A stretch of 64,000 nt of DNA from Dimorphilus gyrociliatus. Lineage: Eukaryota > Annelida > Polychaeta > Dinophilidae. The position numbers were made by a program, and so were the translations under genes. Positions 10,281-23,800 of the stretch are shown in pieces. Where the stretch lies: positions 38,315-102,314 of the forward strand of contig CAJFCJ010000038.1 in NCBI GenBank assembly GCA_904063045.1. Reading direction: 5' to 3'. The notes beneath the pieces are model-generated. The model saw nothing but the letters and a program-made list of their open reading frames with translations, made no database searches and was not told the origin of the DNA. The number at the start of each line of letters is the position of its first letter. The stretch's first letter is position 1.

Positions 10281-10606
10281 CAATGTTCTTGTGTGGTTTT
10301 TCAGAATAATTAAAAATTCATATTTAATAAAAAGAAATTGAAATATTAGTCATAATACTCAAGTGTGGGTGAACCTAAAAGGCTTTACTTGGATCAATAC
10401 TTTATTGAATTGGTAACTGATTGCAGAGGATGAGTACTCTTTTGACAAACCAGAAATTTCTACAATTAAAATAGAAAAAAGTAAAATTTCCCAACATTTT
10501 GCTCTGTTCTTCATTCAAGTTACACCAAGACAAGTGGAGATTCTTTAATATATTTTGATGACTGTTCAAATCCTTTGCAATGTCGAAAATTTCATTTCCT
10601 ATCTGT

Positions 10607-11150
10607 TGTACAACTTTGGTTATATTTTACATGCTTGAACTCTACTATTTTATGCAACTTATACAACATGTACATCTTAAAACCTATACAAGAAAATGCT
10701 ATAAAATTGGCCAAACATAAGTCTGATTAGTCAGCTTGAAGGCTCATCTTTAATTACCAATAAAGGTTTGGCCAAGTTATAATTTAATTAACCTTCCTAA
10801 ATGTTCAACCTTGTAACATCCTCTTACTAAACATAAATATGAACTACACATTTCGGCAACTGTAAAGTGATGATTGGATGTCAGAGGCAAACCTCAAAAG
10901 TATATAAATCCTCACTATTCTCATTTGGCATGCAGCTTCCATCTGGACCCATGGACCTGGGAAAATCATCTGGAAACAACCTCCACTGGAACCATCCATC
11001 TACTCCTCAACATTAGAAGACAGTTTGGTAATTTGGCAACCTGCTATTACGAACTATCTACTCTGCTATTGAATTCTCATATTGTTACTTGCTTAAGTAT
11101 TATTATTGTGAATAAACCATTTTAATTTAAACATTTGTTTAAAGGTTCGA
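10607..11150 (+). mobile_element. LTR-like element (probable solo LTR or fragment)
   Basis: The first 240 bases recur at 30184-30422 with about nine in ten bases the same. The copy here continues through a TATA-like box near 10899 and a polyadenylation-type 'GAATAAACC' near 11109, the usual layout of an LTR. It is followed by 'GGTTCGAGTAGAACCAG', similar to the post-LTR junctions noted at 14.1 and 25.6 kb. No internal coding region is attached. Confidence 0.4.
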
Positions 11151-11469
11151 GTAGAACCAGTATTGTTATAACTTGCAAACGCATAGATTTTGCCAGCAAG
11201 AGCAGTACACTGTTTATTAAAACTTGACTTTTTAATCCTCCAATAAATTGTACATCATTCATTTTTTAAAGTTCAAATTCTGTTTTTATATAGCTATAGG
11301 GGACATTTTCTGTTGATTCTGTATTTTACTATAATAACAAGAAAATATTCAAAATTTATGACATATATGTTGGTTTTTAACTTTTTACAGGTATAAAGTT
11401 AAAACTACAGAGAGATTAAGAGAAATCATCTTCTAACAAAGTAAATTTATATAATTGTACTTACCTGCT

Positions 11470-11530
11470 GGGGGTTGTAGGTAAGTACTGGTCCAAATAG
11501 AACCGAATTAGGAGTAAGCCACTTGGAAGT
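11470..11530 (-). repeat. Post-LTR junction sequence, minus orientation
   Basis: The minus strand reads 'GGTTCTATTTGGACCAGTAC', which also occurs on the plus strand near 14152 and, diverged, near 25670. It seems to be the region just inside the 5' LTR of one retrotransposon family; the flanking element is not intact. Confidence 0.4.
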
Positions 11531-11662
11531 GAGATGTAGAATTGAGGGAGGATGAATAAGGTACAAAATCGTAAGAATATTATAACTGTATTCTAAAGTA
11601 ATACTAGACCTGTTCAATAAAAGGGTTGATTCAGGATTGAATACCTGTTATTACCTACACCC

Positions 11663-11965
11663 TGCTTTCATACAATTCCTTATCAGTTGTTTATGCTTTA
11701 GCTGTCAACAACAAGGGTCTAACCCAAGATAACGATTGTTCACAACAAACACAGCTTTGTGTAGCTGAAACCTCAGGGTTAGTTATTACATCACATTTAT
11801 GTAAATAAACACTTGTTGTTTTCAATGTGTTTGGTTATGTAACATCTTATCCTGTGCCTATAAAAGGGGTTGATTATGGCAGTTCGGTACCATCTACCCT
11901 GGAGGCAACATCTACTTCAACACTTGTACTATATAGCAAGTATTATTTATATAAACTCTATTAAG
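11663..11965 (+). repeat. Partial copy of the promoter-bearing repeat seen in full at 30873-31283
   Basis: It shares the whole interior with the 30.9-31.3 kb element, including 'CCTATAAAAGGGGTTGATT', 'CAGTTCGGTACCATCTACC' and 'TCTACTTCAACACTT', with small indels. The left inverted terminus is missing and the right one is degraded. Confidence 0.7.
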
Positions 11966-11989
11966 TATTGGTCATAATAGCTCATTTTT

Positions 11990-12540
11990 AAAAGGAAAAG
12001 CTTTTTCTTTGGAAAATTCGCAAAATAAATGTTCAAATGTGGAGAACATTAATTTGGCATCAAATTATTTTAATAAGTTATCATTGCAACAAATAATTTG
12101 TCAATTAGAATCTTCTTGTAATACATTACAAAAGATTGACATAAATCACTGTAAAATGAACACAATTAACACATTAAAGAAGATTGATATTGGTCAATAA
12201 AATTTAAAGGAGGAAAATACTTATTATTTGAACAAGTTATTGGAAAAGCATTCACATTTAAGCAACATTAAATTATCATCAAATAAAATTTTTCAGAAAT
12301 ATGTGAAGAAATAGAAGCCTTATCAAATGCATTAAAGACATTAATGTTGATCACTACAATCTAAATGAAGGAAAAGCATACTTTTTGAGAAAATTATTGA
12401 AAAAGTGTTCCCATATAAGAAACATTAATTTGTTATTAAATGGTTTCACGAATATATCACTCGGAGAAATATGAAATGGATTAGTGTCATCTTCAAACAC
12501 ACTAAAAGATGTTGATGTCAGAAATTGACTATGAATTTCT
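11990..12540 (+). pseudogene. LRR relic with several frameshifts
   Basis: The segments 'NKCSNVENINLASNYFNKLS', 'SSCNTLQKIDINHC', 'NLNEGKAYFLRKLLKKCS', 'HIRNINLLLNGF' and 'GLVSSSNTLKDVDV' appear in changing frames. They match the double-LRR repeat of the intact genes. At least three frame changes or stops separate them, so no LRR protein can be made. Confidence 0.6.
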
Positions 12541-12787
12541 GAATGGTTGCCATGATAATATTTTAAAAGATTCCTCTCAGGCAAAAAATGGCGAAAATAA
12601 ACAATGTGTTAATAAAATTGATAATGAAAGATTATCTTATTTTCATTTACGCATTTTACCAATTAAAACCTATGTGTGCACATACAAGAATTTAAGAAAC
12701 AGTTTTCAAACTGACACTACTCAAATGTATTAAAAATTTTTTAAAATATCGGAAATAATCTGGTAGATTTTGACAATGGGCTACTAT

Positions 12788-13408
12788 TTAATTCAACTGT
12801 TCTTCATTAAAATCACACCAAAATGCTGATATACATTCTAATGTATTTTTTATGTGGATGAGCCCATCAAAAATGACTGAAAATCCATTTCCCATATTTC
12901 TATTACCATCTAAACTTAATACTTTGATGTTAGAACAACATTTTAATAATTTTGCCCAACATTTACAACTTTCCTCATTTAAATCACAATTTTGCAATAG
13001 AAATAAATTCTAAAGTCTTTTTAGAGTGAAGAAGTTGATCACAAATATCTGAAATTGAATTTAACAAATTTGGATATCCATATAAATCATTTATTTTTAT
13101 CTTAATACAATTTGACAATAATTAACCAGATTTTTGCCATCATTTTCATTCAAATCATATTTGCCAATTGATATCACTTCTAATGTATTTTTAGATCCAA
13201 TAAGACCATTGCAAATATCTGAAAATACATTTTTAATTTCCAAATCTCCACACAAATATATTTCTTTTATTTTGCAGCAATTTTTCAACAAGTCTGCTAA
13301 ACATTTACCTTTTTCCTCGTTTAAATTACAATCTCCAATATCAATTTTCTCTAAATTCTTTTTTGAATGATTAAGAGCATTTAAAACATTTAAAAGTGAA
13401 TTGATCAT
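12788..13408 (-). pseudogene. LRR gene relic, minus strand
   Basis: The minus strand opens with 'MINSLLNVLNALNHSKKNLE' and 'KIDIGDCNLNEEKGKCLADL', two good LRR units. It is interrupted near 13100, recovers in another frame ('NSISDICDQLLHSKKTLEFI'), shifts again and ends with 'CDLNEESCKCWAKLLKCC' and 'NRNMGNGFSVIFDGLIH'. The repeats match the family of 876-2798. Two frameshifts mark it as a pseudogene. The 103-codon first part could in principle still be translated. Confidence 0.65.
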
Positions 13409-13409
13409 T

Positions 13410-13910
13410 TTTTAATTCCCATGCTATTCATGCTGAACGAAATATGGGCTTCTTTAGGGTTTTTATAAATGGTTTCCTCTAATGATGCCAAACACCTCAG
13501 TCGTCTATGTCCTTCCTCTACACAAGATATGATAAAGGAAAGAAAATATTTTGTTGAAAGAAAAATTTTCTCTATAAATTTCGATTAGCCACTGCCTCTT
13601 TTAAGAAAACAGTTGTGACTTTGCCAAAAGGTATAAAAGACGCCTATTGTCAATGCATTGGGAGACATCTTCTAAAATGACAGATCGATATAGTTTTATT
13701 GAGTGGTAAGAGTAGACCAATTAGAGTTTTTGCTTAACAATTTCTAAGAGGCCTAGAGGTCACAAAAGGCATGGACAATCTGGCTGTTGGCAGGGAGCAG
13801 GGTCCTAGCAATTTTTCTAGTTGTTAAACAAGCTAGTCAAGACCTAATTACTCAGGATGAATGAAACCAATTAAAAGTGGAACAATTTTTAGAACTTTCA
13901 ATTGTGTTAA
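13410..13910. other. No gene recognised
   Basis: No long frames or known motifs on either strand. Confidence 0.4.
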
Positions 13911-13919
13911 AACGTTACT

Positions 13920-14200
13920 TTGCATTGTTCAAATTGAAATTGTGAACTCTTAAACTCTTAGGAAAGTATATAAACCATACAAATTTAACAGTTGTTAGCT
14001 TAGTTTTCTAACCGCTTGCTTAGGAATAAAAGCTCAGAATATTCAATACATATCTTATTTGGAAAATACTGGCTTTTTGTTGACAGTTTGATATAAAACT
14101 TTGGACAAATATCATTCATTTGCTTATAGTTGTGGACGAACTTGAGGTTCTATTTGGACCAGTACTTTGGCGTAATAGTAATTAGTACCTTTTTTAAAGT
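13920..14200 (+). mobile_element. LTR-like fragment with post-LTR junction
   Basis: TATA-like 'GTATATAAACC' near 13967 is followed by 'GGAATAAAAGC' near 14021, and then by a junction 'TTGTGGACGAACTTGAGG' with 'GGTTCTATTTGGACCAGTAC' at about 14130-14170. A diverged form of the junction follows another LTR-like block at 25.65 kb. The layout suggests U3-R-U5 plus the start of the internal region of an LTR retrotransposon. No internal genes are present. Confidence 0.4.
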
Positions 14201-14209
14201 TTTTTTTAA

Positions 14210-15070
14210 CCCTAACCCTATTAAGTTGCTAACTTTCTTGATCAGGATACAAGTTCTATATTATAAAAAGAAAATCTAAACGATTTTTTTATATTAACAT
14301 AAAAAGAACTAAAAAAAAAACGTTTTTGTTTAAAAGCATTTTTTTTCGATAGATAGCCCAGATTCATCATCCTGCTGATGCTCAATTGCTGAAAAGTAGA
14401 TAAAGATGTAAAATTGGCACCCCCCCAGCCACGCTGAATTTTGCTTTTCAGGTTCAGCAAAAGCATCAATTTACATTGTAGGTGGCACTAATGATTCTAA
14501 ATCTTTCTTCTGTCTCTCAGCAATACCTGGGAACATGATATTACCTCTAGTCAATAATGTATTAGCATAGAGGATTTTTCTGTAAACAAAGGCCAAAAAG
14601 GTTTACCAAGCTTTTTCAAATAGTATCATAATTGAATAAAAAAAAATAAATGAAATCACCTGATGTCAACTTTACATCTCTAGTATCACTAGGCTTAACA
14701 AATGTAATTTTGGTAGAGATAAATCAACAAAACACGAGTATTTTGCCCAAAGAATATATATTGAGTAAATGAGTTGCTAGTTCTAACAAGTAAGTTTAAA
14801 CAATTAGCTAATGGTTAACTGTCAACTGTAGGGTTTGTATACTCTTTCAAAGGTTGATAGTTCACCAATTCCTTTGTTCACAAAATCAAAAGTGACATTT
14901 CAGTCAAAGAAAAGTTGTTACTTCTAGAAAATTGCATAAGATGTAACAATTTTTATAGGACAAGTTGATCATTTACAAAGACATAAGCATTTTACAATGG
15001 CTAGTTTTATTTTTTATTTTAACAATAATATTTAATTACTTGAGTTAATAAGATAAAGCCTACATATATC
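14210..15070. other. No gene recognised
   Basis: Intergenic sequence with a very short CCCTAA-type patch at 14208-14220 and only chance frames. Confidence 0.4.
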
Positions 15071-15079
15071 TATTAGTGC

Positions 15080-16228
15080 TGTCATCTTTCATTTGGCTGT
15101 GCTACTGGTGCTCTGACAGACAATGATTTTAATTACTTAACATTCTCTATAAACAATTGTGAAATTTGCATGAAAAGTATCAAGGACACATTTATCTGCT
15201 TGAGATGTAATGATGGTTTCTATCAACCTGTAATGCTTGTGTTAATAGATGTAGCTTCTGTATTGATGGTTCAACTTGCATACATAATGGCTGTAAACAA
15301 GGATTTATCAGACATAGAACTAATGGAGAATGTCTATAGAGTACCGGAACAGGTGTTGTGAGGTGTTCCTACATGGATGCTACTTTAGATGTACTTATTC
15401 CAGAGATTTGTCAGACTGATTATAGTCTGAACACAGATGTAATTCCATCAGTTTGCAATAGTTTGTATTCTATGTCTAAAAAATAATAGAAATTATCATT
15501 TACAAATTAATTTTTTCCATATTTTTTATATAGAATGTGATCCAAACTGCAAAATCTGTAATACTAATAAAAAGGATAAATGCAATTCTGGACAGTGTAA
15601 TGATGGCTAGTTTTTGGATGTCACTGATCAAAAATGTTACAAAAACAAACAGGGATGTTTAATTTTGTCCAAAACTAATGGAAAAATTTTAAGGGCATCC
15701 TGCAATACAGTTACATCTGTCCTGTCAGATGGAGAATGTAAAACTTGTCCTGCTGGCTGTTCTCGATGTTCTTTCAATAGTCAAGATAGCAAGTTCACTT
15801 ACAATTCATTCTTGGATCCATTCTATAGAACTGTTGATTCTATAGAATATCTGTTGTCCATGTCCACTGGGACGTAAATCATGTACTGTTCATCCTGTCT
15901 TCCCACTTCAAACATGTTCAAATTATGAAAATTCGCTTGTATGTAAAACCTATTCCAAAAAATTTAACTTAAATATTGATAATTGTGGTTGCTGCCCTGA
16001 CAATTGTCCTCAATACGCCTACAATGGCAAATATAATTGCACAACATTTGGTGATAGATACGCAAAAGCTTTTGATGGAAGTTGCATTTCTTGTATTGCA
16101 AGCTCAGATAAGAGGACAATATATACAAAAGGTAGAATAAATCAGTTCTCTCTCCAAACTAATGAAACTTGTAAGCTATGCTCAGAAGCTGCTTTTGCAA
16201 ATTGCACAATATGTGGTTCAACTCCAAT
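15080..16228 (+). pseudogene. Broken copy of the 3' half of the furin-like cysteine-rich gene
   Basis: The blocks 'RCSFCIDGSTCIHNGCKQGF' and 'IRHRTNGECL', a splice-like junction near 15534, then 'CDPNCKICNTNKKDKCNSGQ', 'GECKTCPAGCSRCSF' and 'CKLCSEAAFANCTICG' match exons 9 and 10 of the intact gene at 17876-23911 in order. The copy carries a frameshift near 15225, stops at about 15340 and 15608 and further indels. The intron between the two exon copies sits in the same place, so this is a DNA-level tandem duplication rather than a retrocopy. Homology ends abruptly near 16228. Confidence 0.8.
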
Positions 16229-16558
16229 TAATGTCAACTTGAAAATTGTAGAAAATGAAGATTATTTAATGAATGAAGACATGGTTATGAATGGTGTTGA
16301 GATTGCATGGGTTAAAATTGGATCAAATAATGAGATTGTAAATACTTTTTGTATGGACAATAAAATGCAAGTGATCAAAGTGAATGCCTCTTAGAGAGGC
16401 GTATAATATTTGCGCTTTTGTTGCATTGAGTAAACTTCTTGAAAAGAATGGTATTAATAAATCTCCCACTGATCTTCAAACTCAGCCTGCTAAATATGTC
16501 TTGATGAATCCTGATCATCACTCTCAAATGTTTGCAGTGTGTGAGAAATCACCATCCT
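16229..16558 (+). other. Foreign coding-like tail joined to the pseudogene
   Basis: Immediately after homology to the cysteine-rich gene stops, the same frame continues 'NGVEIAWVKIGSNNEIVNTF' to a stop at about 16392. An overlapping frame, 16386-16558, then reads 'REAYNICAFVALSKLLEKNG' and 'QPAKYVLMNPDHHSQMF'. Neither is low-complexity and both look like real protein. They are not found elsewhere in the window and I do not recognise the family. They may be exons of another gene captured at the duplication breakpoint. Confidence 0.35.
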
Positions 16559-16879
16559 AACATCTGTAATGATATATTGTGGTGCTCAGTTGCTTCAGCA
16601 TCAAATAACTTTTAGGCCTTTTGCCAAAAATTACTCAATGACATATTTAGGATAAATACCTTTATTTTACTAACAAAATTTTATTTTTGATAACATGACA
16701 ATACCCTACATTTTTTGTTGTCAACATACCAATCAAGGGATTAGACTTGTTTTGCTAATGCTTAAAGCATAGCAAAGCTAAACTGTAATGTAGTAACTAA
16801 CATTTACTTGTCAATCAACTGTTTTAAAAGATCTAGTTTTTCTTTAGAACATTAGATTTATAAGATTATTTTTCGCTTG

Positions 16880-17430
16880 GAGTACGGAATTGCGGACAGT
16901 TCCGTCTAAAATTATTTCGCAGCTTTCTCACTATGTTTTGGATACATTCACTCTCTTTTATACCTTTGCTAGTGTCCCTTAACTGGGTGCTTGACTGTGC
17001 TCATTCGTGGTGCCACGTTTGTTCCACATTGTTCTCTATCTACTGTCCTAGCTATGGCTAAGTCAAGCTCTCCCTTTAAGTGATGCTAACATACTGACAT
17101 ACATTCACTGACTCACACTAGCAAACACAGAGTATAACATTCTGTTCATTAGACATTTAAGTTATTGCGTTTGTTTTCTTAAGTAGATTTTAAGTAGTAC
17201 TGGTATAGGTTCTGTAGAGTAGTAGTTTTAAGCCTAAAATATCATGAAAGTTTTATCATTTTGTACTGATTCTGCTTTTATCTTAAAGTTGTATTTCTTA
17301 ATATGGTGGAGGACTGTATCCGAATAAATCACCTGATTTATTATCACATTGTTTAGTTTTCTCTAATCCACAAACATTCTTGGCCTAAATTCCGTCTTTC
17401 TTATGTCAACAATTGGTGGAATTCAATTGC
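16880..17430 (+). mobile_element. Possible LTR
   Basis: The block ends in 'TATGTCAACA' followed at once by 'ATTGGTGGAATTCAATTG', a layout reminiscent of an LTR end (..CA) plus a primer-binding region. 'GAATAAATC' near 17320 could be its polyadenylation signal. No second copy is in the window to prove it. Bases 17430-17870 show nothing else but A+T-rich sequence before the cysteine-rich gene. Confidence 0.25.
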
Positions 17431-17875
17431 TCTAATTGCTCTTGCTTGGTTGAATGACTTTATTTTTTTAAATTTTCATAAGCAAACAACTGTGTTTTAA
17501 TCTTCTCATTGCAATAAAGGTTCAATGCAATTTTAATAGCAATATTTCTAATGTTGTCGTCAATTAGGACAAAACCGTTTTTTAATCCATACATTGTTAA
17601 ATAATCTCTTAAGATATTTCTTCTTGGACAAATGAGAAGAATAGAACTAAATGAAAGAAATAATCTCCTTTTGTAAATTGAATAATGGAATAATTACTGT
17701 TTACAGTATTAACTGAGGATTATAAAAAAGGAGCTAATTTTTTGGTTGGTAAATTCAGGTCTTTGACATTGGTAAAATTCAATCTATATTTAATAGTATT
17801 ATCTTGATCAGACATATATTTAAGATCTTTAACTTTACCTGTATCAATCATTTCCTCTTACATATCATAATAATA

Positions 17876-20800
17876 ATGAACTTTTTCATTATTGCCCTGC
17901 TGCTCACTCTGGCCTATCAATGTAAGTTTATAGATTTTATTCATAAATTATATTCTCTCAAGTAAACAATAGCTATAAATTAAATATCAATAATAGATTC
18001 AAGATCGGCTACAGTACCAAACAATGATGTTTATAATTGTGAAGTTGGACAATCTCGAACTAGAACAACAACATGTGGAATTTGCTCTAGTGGAAGAATT
18101 CCTTCTTCAGATCAACTTAAATGTTTTGGTGAGTTTATAGAATGAAATAAAAAGGCATGCACAAAAAACAACATATGACAGTTAATCTTGACAAAAACAG
18201 AATGCCCCAAATTCTGCTCAAAAGGAAAATGTTCACTAAAAACTGATGTATCAAATGAAAATGATGCAACAATATGCTCTCAATGCATTGACAACTATTT
18301 TTTGGACAGTGGAAAATGCTCAGGTATTTTGACAACAGTTCATTTTACCTTTCAAAATACTTATTTATTTATAATTTAATCTGATTGAAGAATGCTCAAC
18401 TGGATGTAGAAACTGTACAAGTGCAACAGCTTGTCTTGACTGTTACTCTAACTATGCAATAAATGATGTAACTAAGCAATGCATACCTTGCCCATCGAAC
18501 TGTGTTAAATGCAGTTGGAACTCTTTAACTTCAAAAGCTGATTGCAAAAGTTGTGAGGATAGATTTGTAAAGAAAGACACTGGATGTATATGTAAATATA
18601 TATTTATTTTGAAGTTTTTTATACATTTATACATTAATAATATTCTCTATCAGCTTGTCTATCTTACTGCAAATCTTGCAGTTATAACAAAGATACTGGT
18701 GTCAGTTGTAGCTCTTGCGATACAAATGCTTATAAAGAAACAATAAATAATATTAATACATGCAAATTATGCTCAACTGCAATTTCTGGTTGTAAAAAGT
18801 GTGTTGATAAAGATACATGTACAGAATGTATTTCTAAAGCCTATGCTCTTTCATCATCAAAAAAATGTGAGAAATGTAGTTCAATTCATTCAGCATGTGT
18901 TGAATGTGATGCTAGTAATGGAATCAATAAATGTAAAACCTGTAAAAGTGATTATTATCTAAAAGATGGTTCCTGTTCCGCCTGTCCAAGAAACTGTGAC
19001 ACTTGTCAAGAAACTAATAACATTGTAAAATGCACAAAATGTAAAGTTGACTATTCAGTAGTTGATCCAAAGAGATGCGATAGATGTCCAGAAAATTGTC
19101 TAGAATGTCAAGTTTCTGGTAGTAAACTGGTATGTAAATCTGGCAGATGTGCATCAAAATATGCTCTCAACTCTGACAACTTGTGCTCAAAGTGTCCTGA
19201 TAATTGTAATGCCTGTTCTTGGAGTTCATCAAATTCTAGGACAGAATGCAGTGGAACAGATGCAAGTCATTCATGTGTTGAAAATGAAGGTGGAAAATCA
19301 TGGGGAAGGAAAAGTGATGGAAAATGTATAGGTCAGTCAAATTACTTTATCCCAAATTTATAATTCATTGATATTAATGTTTTTTGACACAGCTTGTCCT
19401 GGAAATTGTTTAAAATGTTATTTCAAATCTTCTTCTGCATCTTCACCAATTTGTTATGCTTCAAAATGTCAAAAAGGATTTGCTTTTGATGATGATACTG
19501 GAAGTTGTGTTTCCTGTCCTTCTGGATGTGACTACTGTAAAAAGAGAGGTTCTATTTTAACATGCTTAAAATGTAGTGAAAAATATGCACCTAAATATAA
19601 TGCAAATAGTGGAGCCATTGATTCTTGTATGTCATGTTCAATTTCGAACTGTGACTATTGTGAAGTGATTGGTGACAAAGTGGAATGTCGAAGATCTCCT
19701 TGTGCCTCCAAAGCAGTCAATTCAAATAACAAAAAGTTTTCATTTTCAAGTAAAACTTGTGCTACAAGTTGTCCTACTGATTCAATGTGTGCAGCCAAAA
19801 AAGTGAATGATGAAAATGAAGCCTGTTTTTGTAGATCTTGTCCTTCAGGAAGTGTTGTAATTCTAGCTGGAATAAATGCTGGAGTGTGTAAAAATTGTGG
19901 AACAGATTGCGAAGACTGTCAACTAACTGCAGATAAGAGAGATGTTGAATGTAAAACATGTAAAGGTTCAAAACAATTTGTATCAGTAGAAGTAGGTGGC
20001 AGTATGATAAAAGGATGTTATGGTATTTATATTAGATTGAAGTCTTTCTAGAGTAAAACTATGAAAATACTGTATAATATTTGACAGACTGTGATATTGC
20101 CAGGCCTCAGTGTAAAACATTTCAACTTGATGGAAGTACTTGTAGATGTAAATCAGGTGAATGTATTGGTGATATAACTTTATCACCATTTATTACTGTT
20201 TTGCAAGAAACTACAGGAAGTCAAAGGTGCAAAGGTAATATATACAGTATAGAGGCAATTGATGTCTAATAATGTTTTTATTGCATTTTACAGCTTGTGC
20301 TGAGGCAATTCCAAATTCTTTTTTTTGTCAGGGAACATATGCATCAAGTGTTATTTCACTTTGCAAGTATCCATATTTGCCATTTGATGAAGTAACATGC
20401 TCACGTATGTTTATATTTGTTATTTTAACTTCAAATTTCCAATAAAATGTCTATTAATCATTTCATGTAGCAATTGTTACTGGCTGTAAGAAAAGTATAA
20501 TTTCACCAAGTTTGCCATTTGGACAGATAGGTTGTTTTGAATGCACTAAGGGATATTACTTGGAATCAGTAAATTGTATATCATGCCCTTCTGGTTGTTC
20601 TGATTGTATAAAACCAACTGGCCAACCAATAATATGTATAGCTTGTACTGATCCAACAAAAAGTGGTATTGACTGTAAAACACCAACATCTACGTGTACC
20701 TCTCCAGTGCCCAATTGTGACACAAAATGGGCAACAGTTGTTGACCCAGCAACTGATGGAGATTGCAAATGTATTAAGTGCTCTGCTACATTTGCAATTG

Positions 20801-23800
20801 GAACAGCTGTTCCAAATACAGGTGATCAAATTGGAGATTGTGTTGCTGCTAGTCCAGCCACTCCCATAACTGATTGCGAACAACATTTTAATGGTGCTTC
20901 CCTGGAGTGCAAAAGATGTATTAATGATAAAATATTAGACGCAAATGTTTGTCATCCAGGAATAATTGGCTGCAAAGAAAATTATTCTGCATCTGATCCT
21001 ATGGGTGGCCCTGTACGATGTGCTTTTTCTGACACAAACAAAATATTAGCTTCTCATCTCACCACATTAGTTACAGTTGCTCCAGAAGCAAGAGCAACAT
21101 CCAATTGCATAATATATTATCCCACACAACCCATGCCTACCCCAGCAAATGCTGGCCGATGTTCAAATTGTAATCCTGGATATATTTTAGATTTTTCTCC
21201 AACAAAATATGACTGTATAGCATGTACTGTTGCTTCATTAGATCATTGTGCATATGCTGTATCTTCAGGAGGTGTATGTATGTGTGGAAGATGTACTGCT
21301 GATGGAGCAGGAAAGGTATACCACAAACATCCTATATTGACAGGATGTACCCAAAATGATGAGATTCCTAACTGTGCTACTCATACATTAAAACTTAAAA
21401 ATGGTGATTACATAGTAGCCTGTGCTGAATGTACAGCTCCAAATATTTTAGCTGAAGATGGATTGTCATGCATAGCTTGTTCAAAACCTTGTACTGGAGG
21501 AATGAAAGTAGTTGCTGCTGGTTCAACAACATGCACATGTAATTGTGATGCTGTTGGATTCTTAAATAGCAATGGAGATGATTGCATTTCTTGTACAACA
21601 GCTGGCAAAACTGGTTGTTCAGAGGTACATCTGAATGGAGCAACATGTGAGTGCAAAACATGCAATGCAAATTTTGTTTTGAATGCTGATAAATCAGCAT
21701 GTGTTGCTTGTAACACTGGTCCTGGTGGTGCAACTGCCAACTGTAAAAATTGCAACTTAGCTACTTCTCCTGTTAATCAAGTATCAGCTTGCTCTGACTG
21801 TGACAGTGGATATGCATTGCTCACATCTTCAACTCCAGGAACAAATCCTTCATGTATGCAATGTGGTACAGGATGCACAACATGTACAATAGATACATCT
21901 GGTGCTTCTGCTACAACTGATAATAAATGTTCTGTTTGTTCTTCTGGTTATACATTGAATAATATTGGGCTTTGTATTCAATGTCCACAGTCACCAGAGG
22001 TGTGCTCTGATTGTAGAATTGATCCTGATGATCAGACAAGAGCACTATGTCTCACATTTGGATGTCAATCTGGGGGTCTGAGAGATATTGATTTTAAATG
22101 TGATACATGCACTTCCCTGACAGGTTGTGATATTTGTATTAAACAAATTGGTGAAAATCTAAAATGTTTGAAATGTAACTCTGGATATTATATGGATAAT
22201 AGTGATGCTTGTCAACAATGCCAATCTGGATGTGATTTCTGTCTGGATGGCACCACATGCATACCAAATGGCTGTAATGAAGGCTACATCAGACATAGAA
22301 CAGAAGGAACTTGCATACTTTGTACAGGAAGCGGAGTTTCAAGATGTGCATATCAAACACCAACAACTGACACCCTTATACCAAAGATATGCAGAACAGG
22401 ATATAAATTAAACAGTGCTATTTCACCTGCAACATGTGAAAGTATAAAGATATTTCTTTCTAATTATTATCTCTCTCTCTATCCCCCTTTCTATTATAGA
22501 TGAAGTTTAACACACAAATTACATTTTTTTAGAATGTGATCCAAATTGTAAAAGTTGCGAAACAAATGGAAAAGATAAATGTGATTCCGGACAATGTAAT
22601 TCTGGTTATTTCCTTGATTCAAGTAATCAAAAATGTTACAAGAATAAAGTTGGTTGTCTGACATCTGTTAGAAGTAATGAAAAGATAATATGCTCATCTT
22701 GTAATACAGCAACTTCAATACTTTTGAATGGCGAATGTAAAACATGCCCTACTGGTTGTAGTGGATGTTCATTTGATGCTGCAACAAACAAATTTACTTG
22801 TTCATCTTGCATTGGAAAATATTATAAAACATCAGATAATTTATGTTCCCCTTGTCCAACTGGTTGCAGTGTCTGTTCTCTCAATGGAGCATCAGTTGAA
22901 TGTACAAGTTGTCTTGCAACATATGGTTTAAAAGGATCTTTATGCCAATTATGTGGTATTGGAGAATGTCAAACATGTTCTGTTCCATCAAGTGAAAGTG
23001 GTCTTGTTTGTTTAACATGTTCAAATAAGTTTTATTTGAACAGCAATGATTGTGGTCACTGTCCGAAATTCTGTAAAGAATGTTCATATAATCAAAAATA
23101 CAAATGTACAAAGTGTTATAACAGATATGCCAAGGCATCAGATGGAACATGTGTGCCATGTCCATCAAATTGTGAAACATGTACAGCCAATGCAGATAAG
23201 ACAACAAGGTGTACCAAATGCATATCAAATACTTATTCACTAAAACATGATGGAACTTGTTTACTATGTTCAGATGCTGCATTTGCTAATTGTGCAACTT
23301 GTGGACCAACTCCATCAAGTGGAAAAGCAAAATGTCATAGTTGTAGTGGAGGATTCACTTTACAAGATGATGAATTAGCTTGTCTTCCATGTTCAATAAC
23401 TGGATGTGAATTGTGTGCACATGGTCAAACTTGTTCAAAGTGTAAATCAGGATTCTATCTTTTCAACTTCAACAGAGAATGCGCAAGTAGGTTTGATTAA
23501 AAAATTTAATGCATTTGTTCAACACATTGTCATTTCATTCTAGGAAAATGTTTTGAATGTAAGGGAAATAAGGCAGACTGTGGAAATGATTTATCTGGAA
23601 TTCAGAATTCAACTGATAAAGTAAAAGTTATTGATTGTGGAATTGGTGACTGTTGGGCTTATAGAACAGAAGTTTCAGGAACAATAACATTTGCAAGAGG
23701 ATGTTCAAATAAAACTTGCACATTGTCTAATGAGAATGAAAATTGTAAAACAATTGAAGGAAATAAAGAATGCAAAAAGTGTTGTAAAGGAGAAAAATGT

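Noticed and set aside
14242-14469. 75-codon minus-strand frame
   Set aside because: Low-complexity stretches, no start context and no recognisable motif.
20556-20886. Antisense open frames within the cysteine-rich gene (also 21395-21755 and 22881-23282)
   Set aside because: They are shadows of the strongly biased cysteine-rich coding strand, with no independent motif.
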